Positions 21,601 to 31,140 of a stretch of DNA of 64,000 nt are shown piece after piece. The stretch is from Coenobita brevimanus (lineage: Eukaryota > Arthropoda > Malacostraca > Decapoda > Coenobitidae). The notes beneath the pieces were generated by a model. That model saw only the letters and a list, made by a program, of their open reading frames with translations, did not search any database and had not been told where the DNA came from. A program made the translations under genes and the position numbers. Position 1 is the first letter of the stretch; each line of letters starts with the position of its first letter. The stretch is taken from positions 29,613,153 through 29,677,152 of the forward strand of contig CM064690.1 of NCBI GenBank assembly GCA_032717465.1, in the 5' to 3' direction.

Positions 21601-23120
21601 ACTATCATTATCATCATCATCATTATTATTTTTGTAACCCTAATTCCCACCAAACAGATAGGATGAAACAGGATCCAGAAGCAATGAAAGCTGAGAATAA
21701 AGGGGATTCGCCGAGTGATGGAGCTGAGAACAATTTGCCAGAAGATATTTGGGATGAGAAATATTGAGGTGACGCATATTGGTAGGCTAAAATGGTCTGG
21801 ATGTGCTGAGAGTAAGGTAGGTAGTGACTGGCTAAAAAGGGTCATGGGTGTGAATGTGAAGGGAAGATGTGCAAAGGCAGACTGAGGAAGATGTGGTGTG
21901 AGATGAGGTCCAGCTTGAAAATTTTCAGCCTAGGACACTACCAGGGAAATGGCTCAAAAGTCACAACACACAGAGAACTGCCACTGGGTGAAAATATTTA
22001 CACATACCAGTACTGTACTCGCATGATCACCAGTCTCTGCAAATATATGTATGTATACTGTATGTTACAATACCACAGGACATGTACTAAGCCCTTCCAG
22101 CTCAAACGAAGGCCAAATGTAGTCACACTGGAAGGCTGATTTAACTAGTAACCAAGGAGGCTCATTCCTACCTCATACCTAAGGATCAATGAATTTCCTG
22201 CAACCATGACCTAGTATTCAAGTTGTGGGAGTGCCCTAGCTCTATCAGGTTAACCCCTTCAGTCCTGTGACATACTCTGTGTTTTATTTTTCCATCTCCA
22301 TACAATTTTATGCACCTTAGGAAAGCTCTTTAATAGTACGGACGTTAACTATGGCTATTTCAAATCACCACTGTTTGAAAATTCTCTTGTCAGCTAAATA
22401 CAATGGTCTTGAAAAAGCATGACAGAATGAAAAAGGCATCACTATATTGAAGGAGTTAAAACAAACCAACTATTATATACAGTACAGTAAGATATACAGT
22501 AGGAAAGAGCAACTTTACAACATTACTTATTAACCAACCTTATAGACTGCCAGGCCCAGCTGACATATGGTAAATTTCTGGATATTTTTATGCTGCTTAC
22601 CATATCTCTCTCGGCCATCATCGAACAAACTGAAAAAGAAAGGCCAGAACTTTATACTTTATACTAAAGGATTTATTCACAAATTCATATACCCAAACAT
22701 CAAATGTCAATAAAACTATCAATTGCCAGGTGCCACAATCCTGTAAGGGGTGGCCATTTGTCTTTGAGTTAGCTGATTTACAAGGAGGGGCACTAACCCT
22801 CCACCAACGCACTTCCTGACACAATTTAGCAGAGCAATGGAAAGCTTCTAAATGTAGTGTAATTAAGAACATAAATCATGAAATACTGTACCTGTAGTGA
22901 CGGGGAACATAAGCCTAGAGTTAACTGGGTTTAATATTTCAGATGAACTAACAACAACAACAACAACAACAACAACATTCTCGTCTTACCTGTTTTTAAA
23001 GACCTTATCAGCTAGAAGTCCTGTGAATTCTGTATCAATGGCCACAAATAAGGATGACTTAATATCTTTTAATATATCAGGCAGGAGCCGCTCAAAATTC
23101 TCGGAAGTGACATCCACCAT
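14168..23120 (-). CDS. PNLDC1: PNLDC1: PARN-like ribonuclease, piRNA 3'-end trimmer, 13 coding exons
   Basis: Minus-strand join of 23120-22990, 22629-22539, 21554-21411, 20761-20654, 20401-20240, 18955-18764, 18072-17943, 17489-17376, 16712-16610, 16388-16289, 15369-15191, 14599-14501 and 14243-14168. All phases agree and give 542 aa, close to the roughly 530 aa usual for PNLDC1. The protein opens with a CAF1/DEDDh exonuclease fold: D29 and E31 in AIDTEFTG, the third acidic residue D269 in LHNCLLD, and H365 and D370 in LHEAGYDAYLTG. Residues near 426-485 (NLAGSDP... ALAHYGHIEV) match the RRM-like region after the nuclease. The last exon encodes a hydrophobic tail, SVGLVSSGLSVWLFYQTF, then a short basic end. 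PARN lacks such a tail; PNLDC1/Trimmer has one and is held on the mitochondrial surface, where it trims pre-piRNAs loaded on PIWI proteins. The first ATG directly precedes the nuclease fold. Role is from family knowledge; structure is read from sequence. Confidence 0.9.
15785..15977 (+). repeat. Repeat family A copy with poly(A) tail, inside PNLDC1 intron 10
   Basis: Diverged forward copy (antisense to the gene) with 'caaatgtccctcaggtccct' and 'gaggatggtggaatgctgga', ending in an A-run of about 35 bases at 15943-15977, as expected for a retroposed SINE. Confidence 0.75.
16030..16235 (+). repeat. Repeat family B copy in PNLDC1 intron 10
   Basis: It contains 'ctccatcttaaatgctgagc', 'gagaagaaagtgctatgaaa' and 'gggaaataagctgctaaaag' in family order. 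Confidence 0.65.
16610..16712 (-). CDS. PNLDC1: PNLDC1 coding exon 9, catalytic His and Asp
   Basis: The exon encodes about residues 358-391, DGDGVRLHEAGYDAYLTG, carrying H365 and D370 that complete the DEDDh active site. It corresponds to QLHEAGYDAYITG in PARN. Confidence 0.9.
18235..18428 (+). repeat. Repeat family A, full-length copy in PNLDC1 intron 6
   Basis: One of the best preserved copies: 'ggtggagagggatgctttca', 'tgtggtggcactgatataaa', 'caactccctccctatcatga', 'actgggttcacataaagata', ending in a short CAA repeat. Confidence 0.85.
18449..18502 (-). pseudogene. Decayed partial duplicate of PNLDC1 exon 6
   Basis: On the minus strand it reads HNCLPVLMFKYKHVS, against HNCLLDLMLIYKQ in exon 6. 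The nucleotide match (plus strand 'acatgcttgtatttgaacat' against 'acctgcttgtatatcagcat') continues over about 50 bp and then runs into GAT and GGA repeats. The catalytic D is replaced by V and the splice donor is altered, so it is not a usable alternative exon. Confidence 0.6.
18525..18690. repeat. (GGA)n, (CA)n and poly(A) in PNLDC1 intron 6
   Basis: A (GGA)n at about 18522-18545 is followed by (CA)n at 18558-18630 and an A-run at about 18668-18686. Confidence 0.95.
18764..18955 (-). CDS. PNLDC1: PNLDC1 coding exon 6, third catalytic aspartate
   Basis: The exon encodes residues 213-276 and contains KPLVLHNCLLDLMLIYKQ, with D269 as the third acidic residue of the DEDDh set. A decayed partial copy of this exon's 3' end lies about 260 bp downstream in the intron (18449-18502). 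Confidence 0.9.
19508..20165. repeat. Family C fragment and family B reverse copy in PNLDC1 intron 5
   Basis: 19508-19575 is family C ('ggccaccctttacaagatta' then 'tggcgtctggcaatagatag' with GATA tail). 19965-20165 is family B in reverse ('tagctcagtggcagaataag', 'atccttttcacggcatttct', 'gatgacaattttaggccaag'). The sequence between them shows nothing recognisable. Confidence 0.7.
20240..20401 (-). CDS. PNLDC1: PNLDC1 coding exon 5, ending at a GC splice donor
   Basis: The exon encodes residues 159-212, a helical stretch that fills the space between the two halves of the nuclease, where PARN carries its R3H domain. The only boundary that keeps the frame into exon 6 (NGQ joined to IVVRKVSESE, compare the YIVISKVDEEE of PARN) is CAG|GCAAGT, a GC-AG intron. 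The nearby GT dinucleotides give the wrong phase. Confidence 0.85.
20865..21060 (+). repeat. Repeat family D copy in PNLDC1 intron 3
   Basis: About 190 bp with 'ttatcagctcacttgatggg', 'ggtcagtttgactagaactc' and 'aagttgtaggagtagctcag'. Better preserved copies occur at about 22095-22250, 32558-32725 and 44985-45155. Confidence 0.6.
21660..21925 (+). pseudogene. LINE reverse-transcriptase C-terminal remnant in PNLDC1 intron 2
   Basis: A plus-strand frame reads LRIKGIRRVMELRTICQKIF and continues with IGRLKWSGCAESKVGSDWLK before a stop. The order L-R-x-x-x-x-I-x-x-V followed by G-R-L-x-W-x-G and D-W-x-K is the end of RT-derived proteins in many invertebrate LINE-like elements (typically GRLRWFGHV...). 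It is antisense to PNLDC1 and truncated on both sides. Confidence 0.6.
22095..22250 (+). repeat. Repeat family D copy in PNLDC1 intron 2
   Basis: Shares 'ctagtaaccaaggaggctca' and 'aagttgtgggagtgccctag' with the copies at 32558 and 44985. Confidence 0.75.
22250..22460. repeat. Repeat family F, MITE-like with terminal inverted repeats
   Basis: The segment begins TTAACCCCTTCAGTCCTGTG and ends near TATTGAAGGAGTTAAAAC, so its ends are inverted copies of each other. Related segments lie near 23690-23830, 40305-40450 and 44265-44690. There is no coding frame. The structure fits a small non-autonomous DNA transposon. Confidence 0.55.
22700..22795 (-). repeat. Repeat family C, reverse diverged copy
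   Basis: 'tcaattgccaggtgccacaa' followed by 'ctgtaaggggtggccatttg' is the reverse complement of the family C core. Confidence 0.6.
22990..23120 (-). CDS. PNLDC1: PNLDC1 coding exon 1
   Basis: The exon encodes residues 1-43 plus two bases, MVDVTSENFERLLPDI and onward, with catalytic D29 and E31 in AIDTEFTGL. It ends at AG|GTAAGA in phase 2 and joins exon 2 to give SLFDDGRERYG, matching the SLFD..EERY of PARN. Confidence 0.9.
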
Positions 23121-24191
23121 ACTGAAGTATCACTCTAGATCAAGATAAGAAAGTCTTCGTTATGTCGTCTTTTTTAATGCTCCAGTTATCTCAATTCACA
23201 TATACAGAAGAGCTACATGTAGATTACAATCGATCACTGAATAATTCATTTATGACACCCAATATCTGCGAAAATAACTATTACGGTCCAACAGTGGCTA
23301 GTTTGTTTACCCTTACGCTCTTCTTCTTCTTATATGTTGATTTTGACCAATTTTCTACGAGCCTTGGCCTTGGTAATGGCATGAACTCCGCATTTTTTTT
23401 TTTTCCCCACCTAGTGTACGGTATACAGGGTGGCACATACAGTACATAACACTCCTCTTCCACTCAGCCAGGTGGTTTTTCGTGTGCTGTGGAGACGGCC
23501 TAGCCAGTGTTATCAGTGTCTAACGTGTATCATTTATTTATTTATTACTTCCATCAAAACATCCACGTCCACATCAGCAGACAGCCGTCCCCGAAGCACA
23601 AGATGACAGCAGGTGAATTTAAAGTGGAGCGCCTTTTACTGGCCACTCTGCATATTCCCTCTAGACGATTTTATTCAACCAAGGACGGGTCTCTTGTAAC
23701 AAATGGGTTCATGAAGGCAATATCTAAACCCCCCAGCTGGAAAAGTCGCTCCTGAGCTGAATACAATCGTCCGCAAGTAGCAAGATTAAAGTGGAAAAAT
23801 TAGTCACCAGATGGAAGGCGTTAAGGATGTCATTTTATCCTTCCTGTGGCTAGTAAATAGATCCGTCTCCGGTACCGTAAATGTGTAGGGGAGGGGTAAT
23901 GTTTTTGGCAGAGAGAGAGAGAGAGAGGAGGTGAGGTTTTGAGTGAGTGATATTCTGAATGTGAAAATAGAACCAACGTAAGGAAGTTCCCAAGTGTGAG
24001 ACTGTGTGATGCTGTGATGTGAAAGTAAATAGATAAAATAAGTAAGGCTGTAAGTGTGAGAATGTGACTTAAGCTGTTAGTGTGAGACTCTAGTGTGACA
24101 GAAGACAAAGGCACACTGTGAGTAGGAGTGGAGGTTATTTAAGGAAAACGGAAAAAGGTTGCTATCTTTCACTGACGTAGGATGATGAGTA

Positions 24192-24225
<34 letters not shown>

Positions 24226-24786
24226 CATCCCTTCCCTCAATCTTCTTTTCCCTCTTTCACTGCTCCCTACCTCCCCTCTCCCTCTCGTCTCCTCTCCTCA
24301 CCCTCTCCTCCCCTCATTCTCTCCCTAACCCTCTGTTTCTCTCTGTATTCCTCTCTCTTTACCCATCCCCTCTTTTCCCCTTTCCTCCCCTCCTGCCCGT
24401 ACCCCTCCCTTCCTACCCTCACTCATGCAGTACCCTATGCACCCCCCCAGCCCTCCACACACACACACACACACACACATACACACACACACACACACAC
24501 ACAAACTATTTCACACTAACTCACGCCTTCCTAAAATTCAGAGGGCGAATGGGATAAGTGAACACACAATTTCCTAGAATCGCTTTACGGAACAGTTATG
24601 ACTCGAGTGAGCTGTATTTCTTGACAACCAGCTCTATAGTGTGTTTATTTTAAGCTGGCAAACATCCCTAACCCCATTCAGCTCAGTTGATGGCTAAGTG
24701 TAATCGTATGGGCAAGCGTCACTTTTTTTTTTTTTTTGTTAATTCTGACTTGGCCTAAAATTGTCATCTCCATATCGAATGCTGAG

Positions 24787-24787
<1 letters not shown>

Positions 24788-24831
<44 letters not shown>

Positions 24832-24849
24832 GTTATGTGCATGTGTATA

Positions 24850-24903
<54 letters not shown>

Positions 24904-24923
24904 GTTATGTGCATGTGTATATC

Positions 24924-24990
<67 letters not shown>
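24788..24990 (+). repeat. (GT)n array with nested 72-bp unit
   Basis: The array is interrupted twice by the identical phrase GAAGTTATGTGCATGTGTAT plus ATCC, at 24829 and 24901, so a 72-bp block of GT repeat and phrase has been duplicated as a unit. Confidence 0.9.
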
Positions 24991-24992
<2 letters not shown>

Positions 24993-25029
24993 TGTCTGGC
25001 ACTGCATCTGGTGAGGTCATCAGTGCCAG

Positions 25030-25560
25030 CGAGGACAATGGCACTTAGGTATCCGGCCCTCCCCAACCACCACAACACCACACCGCACCACACCACACCA
25101 CAGTCGCCTCCTTGCTGTGGTACGCGTCGTGGTGAGGTGGTAGAGCTGGTGTGGTGATGAGAAATTTGAGGTATTGTGGTAGTGAGTGGTATTAATGTGG
25201 TAAGGTTTTTGTGAGGTGCGGTAGGAGTGGTATTGGAGTGGTATTAAGAGTGGTGGTGTGGTGAAAAATGTGTGGTGTTGTGGTGGTGTGTGGTGGTGGC
25301 TTAGCAAGTGTGGTGAAAAAAATTGTGGGTTGTGGTGCTAAGTGTGGTGGTGGTGGTGGTGTGGTGGTTTAGTAGGTGTGGTGTCGATGTGGTTGGAATA
25401 AACGGTGGTACTGAGGCATTACGTGTGGTTTTATGATGTGGTAAGAAGACACTGAATAGGCGTTGTGGTGGCTGTGGATGTGGTGGAAGTAGTGGTGTGG
25501 TATTATTTGTGGTGTTGTGGTATTAGTGTGTGGTGTTGATGTGGAAGAGCTAGAGTGAAC
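25030..25560 (+). repeat. GTGGT-rich degenerate tract
   Basis: GTGGTG, GTGTGG and TGGTATT units dominate about 500 bp on the plus strand, with the reverse composition (CACCACA) at 25060-25105. No gene is recognised. Confidence 0.8.
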
Positions 25561-25848
25561 TGTGGTGGATAATCAGGTAGCCCAGGGTGGTATTATTCCA
25601 TTTTTTCCGATCTGTTAGCTTGTTCCATCCAGTCCTAACAAATTTCCGAATCCCATCTCTCCCTCAGTCTACCTGTTGTTCTCGTCCCAGCCTTCATTAA
25701 CCTGTAAATACTCAAAGAACAAAACACAAGGACAAAGACATCAAATTTCTTCACCTACTGTAACATATATAATTAGTTTTATCTTCATATGTTTTAAATT
25801 TCTTATGATGCTCTCGTAAATTAGTAACTTTAGTGCATTTACAGATAG

Positions 25849-25879
<31 letters not shown>

Positions 25880-26037
25880 GGCAACTCACAGACACTACCC
25901 TTTTTTTTTGTACCTCTCTCTCTCTCTCTCTCTCTCCTTTTTCGGATTATTCACTTTTTTCAATTAATTTCAGGCCCCAGTGAAAATTGTTGTGGATAGG
26001 GTGAAGTGAGAGGTAACAGGGAGACTGGAGTAACAAG

Positions 26038-26160
26038 ATGGCGTCCCCCGGTTACTTCGCCATAGTGTTACTGTTACTGTTACTCGGTTCCTGCTCTCTC
26101 GCTCTCCCTAAAAGCCCGAAGGTAAGAGAAATTTGTCAGAAATGTATGTACTGTATGGGG

Positions 26161-26193
<33 letters not shown>

Positions 26194-26584
26194 ATCATAA
26201 CTACTCGTACTATTAGTTTGAACATCATCACCATCGTCATCATCATCATCATCATCATATTTTCTCCCTTCCTCCTTATCATCATCATCATCATCATTCT
26301 CTTGCTCTTCTTAACGCCTCCCTCTGTAGACAGGTGGGGGGCGTCGACGGGGCCACTGTGACGACCAGGAGGACATGGAGGCGCAGGTGAGGTTCCTGAG
26401 TGAGGCGCAGGAGGAGATGAGAGGGGAGGTGGCTGCCCTACACTCCTCTCTCAACGCCCTACACGCCTCCATCAACGCCCTCACCTCCCTCTCCCACGCT
26501 GCGCTACCTGAAGACTGTTTCGCGGCGCATCGAAGAGGGTCGTGGGCGTCTATAGTACAGGTGAGGGCACGGAGTTCTTACCTG

Positions 26585-26619
<35 letters not shown>

Positions 26620-26921
26620 TGTTACTATAATTACTGCAACTACTACTTCGCCATAATATATCGCTCTCAGATCAAACCACCCAGCCTTCCACCAAGAGAA
26701 GTCAGATGCGAACACAGTGTGGAGGGTGGAGGGTGGACGGTGGTGCTCTCTCGCTTCCCCCACGCCCACCACACGCCCACACAACGCCCACATCCACACC
26801 CACGCCCGCCCCCGCCCCCTCCACATGCCCGTATCAGCTTCAATCGCACCTGGGAGGAGTACAAGAATGGGTTTGGTGACCTCAATGGAGAGTTTTGGAT
26901 AGGTGAGTGAGGGAGTGGATG

Positions 26922-26992
<71 letters not shown>

Positions 26993-28554
26993 GTGTTTTT
27001 GTAGTTACTGATAAATTTATGATTACTTCCAACCTTTCAATTCTGTGCCTTGATATCTAACCCATCGAAATTTGTAGTGTCTTTTTCTTTTCCTTTCTGC
27101 TTCCCTTTTTCTTTAACTCATCTCTTACAGTTCCTTCTCTCTTTCTTCTCCCTCTTGTCTTGCCTGCCCTGTTTTGTCCAATTTTCCCTTCTCTTTGTGT
27201 AACCTACCAACCTTACCCTCCCGCCATCCTCCTTACAGGTAATGAAGTGCTGCATGCCCTAACCAGCCGCGTGCCGCATCAGTTACGTGTGGAACTTAGT
27301 GACTGGGATGGCAACACGCTGACTGCTACGTGGGATAAGTTTAGGTGATTAGTACGTTAATAGTTTTCATTCATTCATTCATTCATTTTATTGCACCTTT
27401 CATTTCTTTCTGCCTTCCTTCCTTCGTTCCTTCCTTCCGTTTCTTCTTCCTTCCTTTCTTCATTTTGCTGCACTCTCCTCCCTTACTTCTTCCTTTCCCT
27501 TCATTCCTTTCCTCGTTCCATTCTTCCCTCCTTTCTTTCTTTCTTCCACCCTTCCTTCATTTTAAAGCACATCTCCTTCCTTCCTTCTTACTTTCCTCTC
27601 TCCCTTCCTCCATTCTCACTCATGGGTTTGCCCTTCCTTTATTCAAATATTCATTCTGGTGTGTCTTTCTATCCTTTAGTGTGTTTTTCGTTACTTTATA
27701 CACCCCGTCATTCAGTGCACCTTTTCTTTCATTAATTACCTGTATTCATTCATTCACTGCACTTTTTCATCTGATCATTCCTTCTTTCTTTTTTTCTTTC
27801 TTTCATTTTTTTTTGTCTAATTTTTCGTCTTCCTCGTCCACCATCGATTTGTTCATGCATCCCACTAAGAGAAGGATGGTGGTTGTTGAAGAGAGCAAAT
27901 TCGAACCTGCTGTCTGCTGAATTCACACACTACTACAACTACTTCTACTACTACTACTACTATAAATCCTAGCAACTCTCCTCTGATATCTTCCTTGTCG
28001 TGTCTCCCTAGTGTTGCCAGTGAGAGAGAGCAGTATCGGCTAAGTGTAGGGTCGTACCGCGAGGACAGTACGGCCAAGAACGACCTCCGCTACCACGACC
28101 AGAAGCCGTTCTCCACCCACGACCGCGAGAACGACCCCTACCAGCACGGTCAGTAGAGGTCTGTCTGTTTATCTATGGAAATCTCGTAATGGGGTGGCCA
28201 CAAACAAATCGCCTCCATGTCGCCCTCCCCCTACTTAAAAAAAAAACTTCACTACCCTTGTGGAGTGATACAATTTGACACAAGGGCCAAGAATTCTGAA
28301 CTGCCACCGGTACAAAATGAACTTAATTTCACTTTTTCAAATCATTTCAGAATTTATCGTTCCCTGGGGTAAAGAATATTTTTGTACACTAGATTATTAG
28401 GGTTTAACAAAGGATTAATGACAGAATATGATGCTAGTCACGAAGAAGTGTCACTGTGGTGATGCAGTAGTGTCTTATTCTACCACTAATCTATGAAAAA
28501 TGGAAAAAAAAAAATGATAGAAAAAAAAATCCTTCAAGTTAATGTAAGACAGAC

Positions 28555-28589
<35 letters not shown>

Positions 28590-29008
28590 CCATTATCATC
28601 ATCATCATCACACCATCATCATCATCATCATCATCATCACCATTATCATCATCATCACACCATCATCATCATCACCAACATCACCACCACCACCACCACC
28701 ATCATCATCACCATCATCATCATCATCATCACCATCACCACCACCATCATCATCATCATCATCATCACCATCACCACCACCATCATCATCATCATCATCA
28801 CCCTGCCTAACCACCCTGCCTTAACCCTTCAGAGCACTGCGCCCAGCACCATGGCGGGGGATGGTGGTATGGGAGTTGTTACGAGGCGCACCTGACCGGA
28901 ACTGCGCAGGAGCCAGGCGCAGTGAGCAGGCAGGGCATCGTGTGGTTCTCATGGCAGCACTACCATACCCTCAGGACGGCTACCATGATGATCAGGCCTC
29001 CACCATAG
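26038..29008 (+). CDS. Secreted fibrinogen-related protein (FReD lectin), 6 exons
   Basis: Join of 26038-26121, 26330-26560, 26671-26902, 27239-27344, 28012-28148 and 28833-29008; phases are consistent and give 321 aa. Residues 1 to about 22 are a signal peptide (FAIVLLLLLLGSCSLA). Residues 44-88 are helical and probably a short coiled coil for oligomer formation. The fibrinogen C-terminal domain runs from about 88 to 321: C91/C118 and C266/C279 are the two standard disulphides, with GGGWTVVLSR, FNRTWEEYKNGFGDLNGEFW, GNEVLHALT, the calcium site DREND (255-259) and GGGWWYGSC. Arthropod proteins of this type (techylectin, ficolin and tenascin-like FREPs) bind acetylated sugars on microbes in haemolymph; that role is inferred. 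A His/Pro-rich insertion (about 134-158) is unusual. The start is the first ATG of the signal-peptide exon. Confidence 0.92.
26164..26300. repeat. (GT)n and (ATC)n in FReD intron 1
   Basis: (GT)n at about 26164-26192, then (CAT)n stretches at about 26225-26300. Confidence 0.9.
26671..26902 (+). CDS. FReD gene exon 3 with His/Pro-rich insertion
   Basis: It encodes residues 106-182 plus one base. Between GGGWTVVLSR and ISFNRTWEEY, where most FReDs have only some 5-8 residues, there are about 25 residues rich in His, Pro and Arg (PHAHHTPTQRPHPHP and on). The DNA is a CCCAC/CGCCC-rich low-complexity run, so it probably grew by slippage inside the exon. The frame is maintained on both sides. Confidence 0.85.
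26921..26991 (+). repeat. (GT)n array in FReD intron 3
   Basis: Begins about 18 bp after the exon 3 donor and ends in a short CGCGCG segment. Confidence 0.95.
27345..28011 (+). repeat. Pyrimidine-rich FReD intron 4
   Basis: CATT, CCTT and CTTT units make up most of this intron (27365-27830), then a (CTA)n run near 27935-27962. The long Ser/Phe/Leu-rich frames are artefacts. Confidence 0.85.
28165..28830. repeat. Family C fragment, family B fragment and long (ATC)n in FReD intron 5
   Basis: 28165-28260 carries the family C blocks 'ggggtggccacaaacaaatc' and 'gcctccatgtcgccc'. 28385-28500 carries 'agaatatgatgctagtcacg' of family B. An imperfect (ATC/ACC)n array fills about 28555-28801. Confidence 0.8.
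28833..29008 (+). CDS. FReD gene terminal exon
   Basis: The exon completes E264 and runs to TAG, encoding HCAQHHGGGWWYGSC, then SRQGIVWFSW and a conventional FReD end with ATMMIRP. The last 18 codons lie in the first unit of a tandem array that carries on past the stop (see 28952-29480). Confidence 0.9.
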
Positions 29009-29480
29009 TTATTATTTGATACCATAGTTAGTGCCGTCTCTCTACCATTATTTTTTTGGTCAGTGTCATGCAATTTCGTGACTACCATAGACCAGGGTGT
29101 TTTCTGGTGGTCATGGCAACGCAACCATACCCTCAGAACCACTACCATGATGATTACGTCACTACCATAATTAGTTCTGTCTCCCTACCATGATTTCTTG
29201 AGCTGTTTCGTGCAATTTCGTGACTACCATAGGGCAGGGTATTTTTCATTACTCATGGCAACGCTACCATACCCTCGGGATCTCTACCATGATGATTACG
29301 TCACTACCATACTTATTTTTCCTCTCACTACCATGATATAAGTCGTTTGGTGATTGTTACTACCATGGGACTTTATGTATCCCTACCATGGCATTGTGTG
29401 GTATTCGTGACACTGCTACCATAACCCCAGGACTGCTGCCATGATGAATAGGCCCCACCATAGTCAGTTTCCTGTCTCCC
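28952..29480 (+). repeat. Tandem array that includes the 3' end of the FReD coding sequence
   Basis: Four degenerate units begin near 28952, 29114, 29255 and 29408 (spacing about 140-160 bp). Unit 1 contains the last 18 codons and stop of the FReD gene (WQHYHTLRTATMMIRPPP). The matching frame of unit 2 still reads WQRNHTLRTTTMMITSLP then stop, and unit 3 WQRYHTLGISTMMITSLP. All units share CTACCAT phrases, which go on as a shorter CTACCATA minisatellite (29540-29700). Confidence 0.8.
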
Positions 29481-29539
29481 TACCATGATAATCAGCATCC
29501 TCTCCCTGCCATGATGTTGCCAGTGTTTTCATTATTGTT

Positions 29540-29700
29540 TCTACCATTCTATTTTCACCATACCTACCATGCCTACCATACCTACCATAACTACCATACC
29601 TACCATAACTACCATACCCACCACACCTACCATAACTACCATGCCTACCATACCTACCACACCTACCATACCTACCATAACTACCATAAATACCATCACA
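29540..29700 (+). repeat. CTACCATA minisatellite
   Basis: Units of 9-10 bp (CTACCATACC / CTACCATAA) repeat about 16 times. The Tyr-His-rich frame across it is a repeat artefact. More dispersed CTACCAT phrases continue to about 30075. Confidence 0.9.
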
Positions 29701-29705
29701 AGACT

Positions 29706-29915
29706 CTTTTTACTCTAACTTGGCCTAGAGTTAACATCCTTCCATCTTCAATACTGCGTTGTAACAATAGCTTAACACTAGAATATGATGCTAGTCACGA
29801 AGAAGTGCTATGGAAGGGACGTAGAGCCGTAGCATTGTCTTTTTTCTGCCACTGAGCTACGTGAAATGATCTACAAAAGGACGAAAATCTGGGCCAGGTT
29901 AAGGTGAAGAGAGGC
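29706..29915 (+). repeat. Repeat family B, well-preserved copy
   Basis: About 210 bp with 'taacttggcctagagttaac', 'aacactagaatatgatgcta', 'gtcacgaagaagtgctatgg', 'ctgccactgagctacgtgaa' and 'aaaatctgggccaggttaag'. It serves as the reference for this family in the window. Confidence 0.85.
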
Positions 29916-30074
29916 TACCATTCTCTACCATTCGTCCCTACCATGATAATACCATATCTACCATTAACGATTTTCATGGTAGTTTGAGTTCTACCGTACC
30001 TTCATCTACTTCCATAACTACCATTCCCACCCTCACCATGACCCCCACTACCATAACTATCTCAACCACTACCA

Positions 30075-30680
<606 letters not shown>

Positions 30681-30771
30681 CGTGTTCGAAAATTTTTGGA
30701 GAGAGGCAGACGGACAGCGCCGGACCCAAGGAACCAAGGGTAAGGAAAGACGAGGTGAGTTAGCTATTCTT

Positions 30772-30965
30772 TATTGGCCTTCACGTGGTGGCACTGATAT
30801 AACTGGCCGGTGGAGCTGCCCAGTTATACATGCGTCCCTCAACTCCCCTCCCTATCCCCCGAAAAGCGAATGGTGGACTGCAAGAGGAGGGTAACCTGGG
30901 CCTGCAGTCTACCGGGCTCACATTAAGATTGGTGTGGGATTGTGACTACTGCTATTACTACTGTT
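30772..30965 (+). repeat. Repeat family A, full-length forward copy
   Basis: 'ggccttcacgtggtggcact', 'gatataactggccggtggag', 'caactcccctccctatcccc', 'gcctgcagtctaccgggctc' in order, about 190 bp. Confidence 0.85.
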
Positions 30966-31029
30966 TAAATTGTAGATGACCTCGCTTGGCCTAAGATGGA
31001 AGTCCGGCTAGGTTAATTTCTGTTGGGAA

Positions 31030-31140
31030 CAAGAAATGAGGTTGGGTTAGGTCAGGTTAGGTTAGGTAAGGTCAGGTTAGGTTAGGTTAGGTTAGGTTAG
31101 GTTAGGTTAGGTTAATTTAGGTAAGGTATAGTAAGGTTAA
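31030..31140 (+). repeat. Interstitial arthropod telomere repeat (TTAGG)n
   Basis: A run of GGTTA units, i.e. (TTAGG)n, with near-perfect repetition at about 31059-31113 and variants (GTCAGG, GTAAGG) around it. TTAGG is the ancestral arthropod telomere repeat. It lies internally between two genes, so it is an interstitial tract rather than a chromosome end. Confidence 0.85.

Larger units (their letters stand above)
23121..26037. other. Intergenic region between PNLDC1 and the FReD gene
   Basis: This separates the divergent starts of PNLDC1 (minus) and the fibrinogen-related gene (plus), so both promoters should lie in it, but no core motif is clear. It holds a family F fragment (about 23690-23830), (CT)n at about 24196-24222, (CA)n at about 24459-24502, a family D end (24660-24715), a family B start (24745-24790), the (GT)n array at 24788-24990, a GTGGT-rich tract (25030-25560) and GATA and (CT)n repeats just before the gene (25842-25936). 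Confidence 0.6.

Noticed and set aside
22596..22601. GTAAGC after GAGAGATATG as the PNLDC1 exon 2 donor
   Set aside because: Reading through gives KQHKNIQKFTICQLGLAVYK, which matches the family, and the donor at 22538 keeps phase with exon 3.
27345..27920. 191-codon plus-strand frame next to FReD exon 4
   Set aside because: It is intronic CCTT/CATT repeat; exon 4 ends at a GT donor and joins exon 5 in phase to give the conserved FReD sequence.
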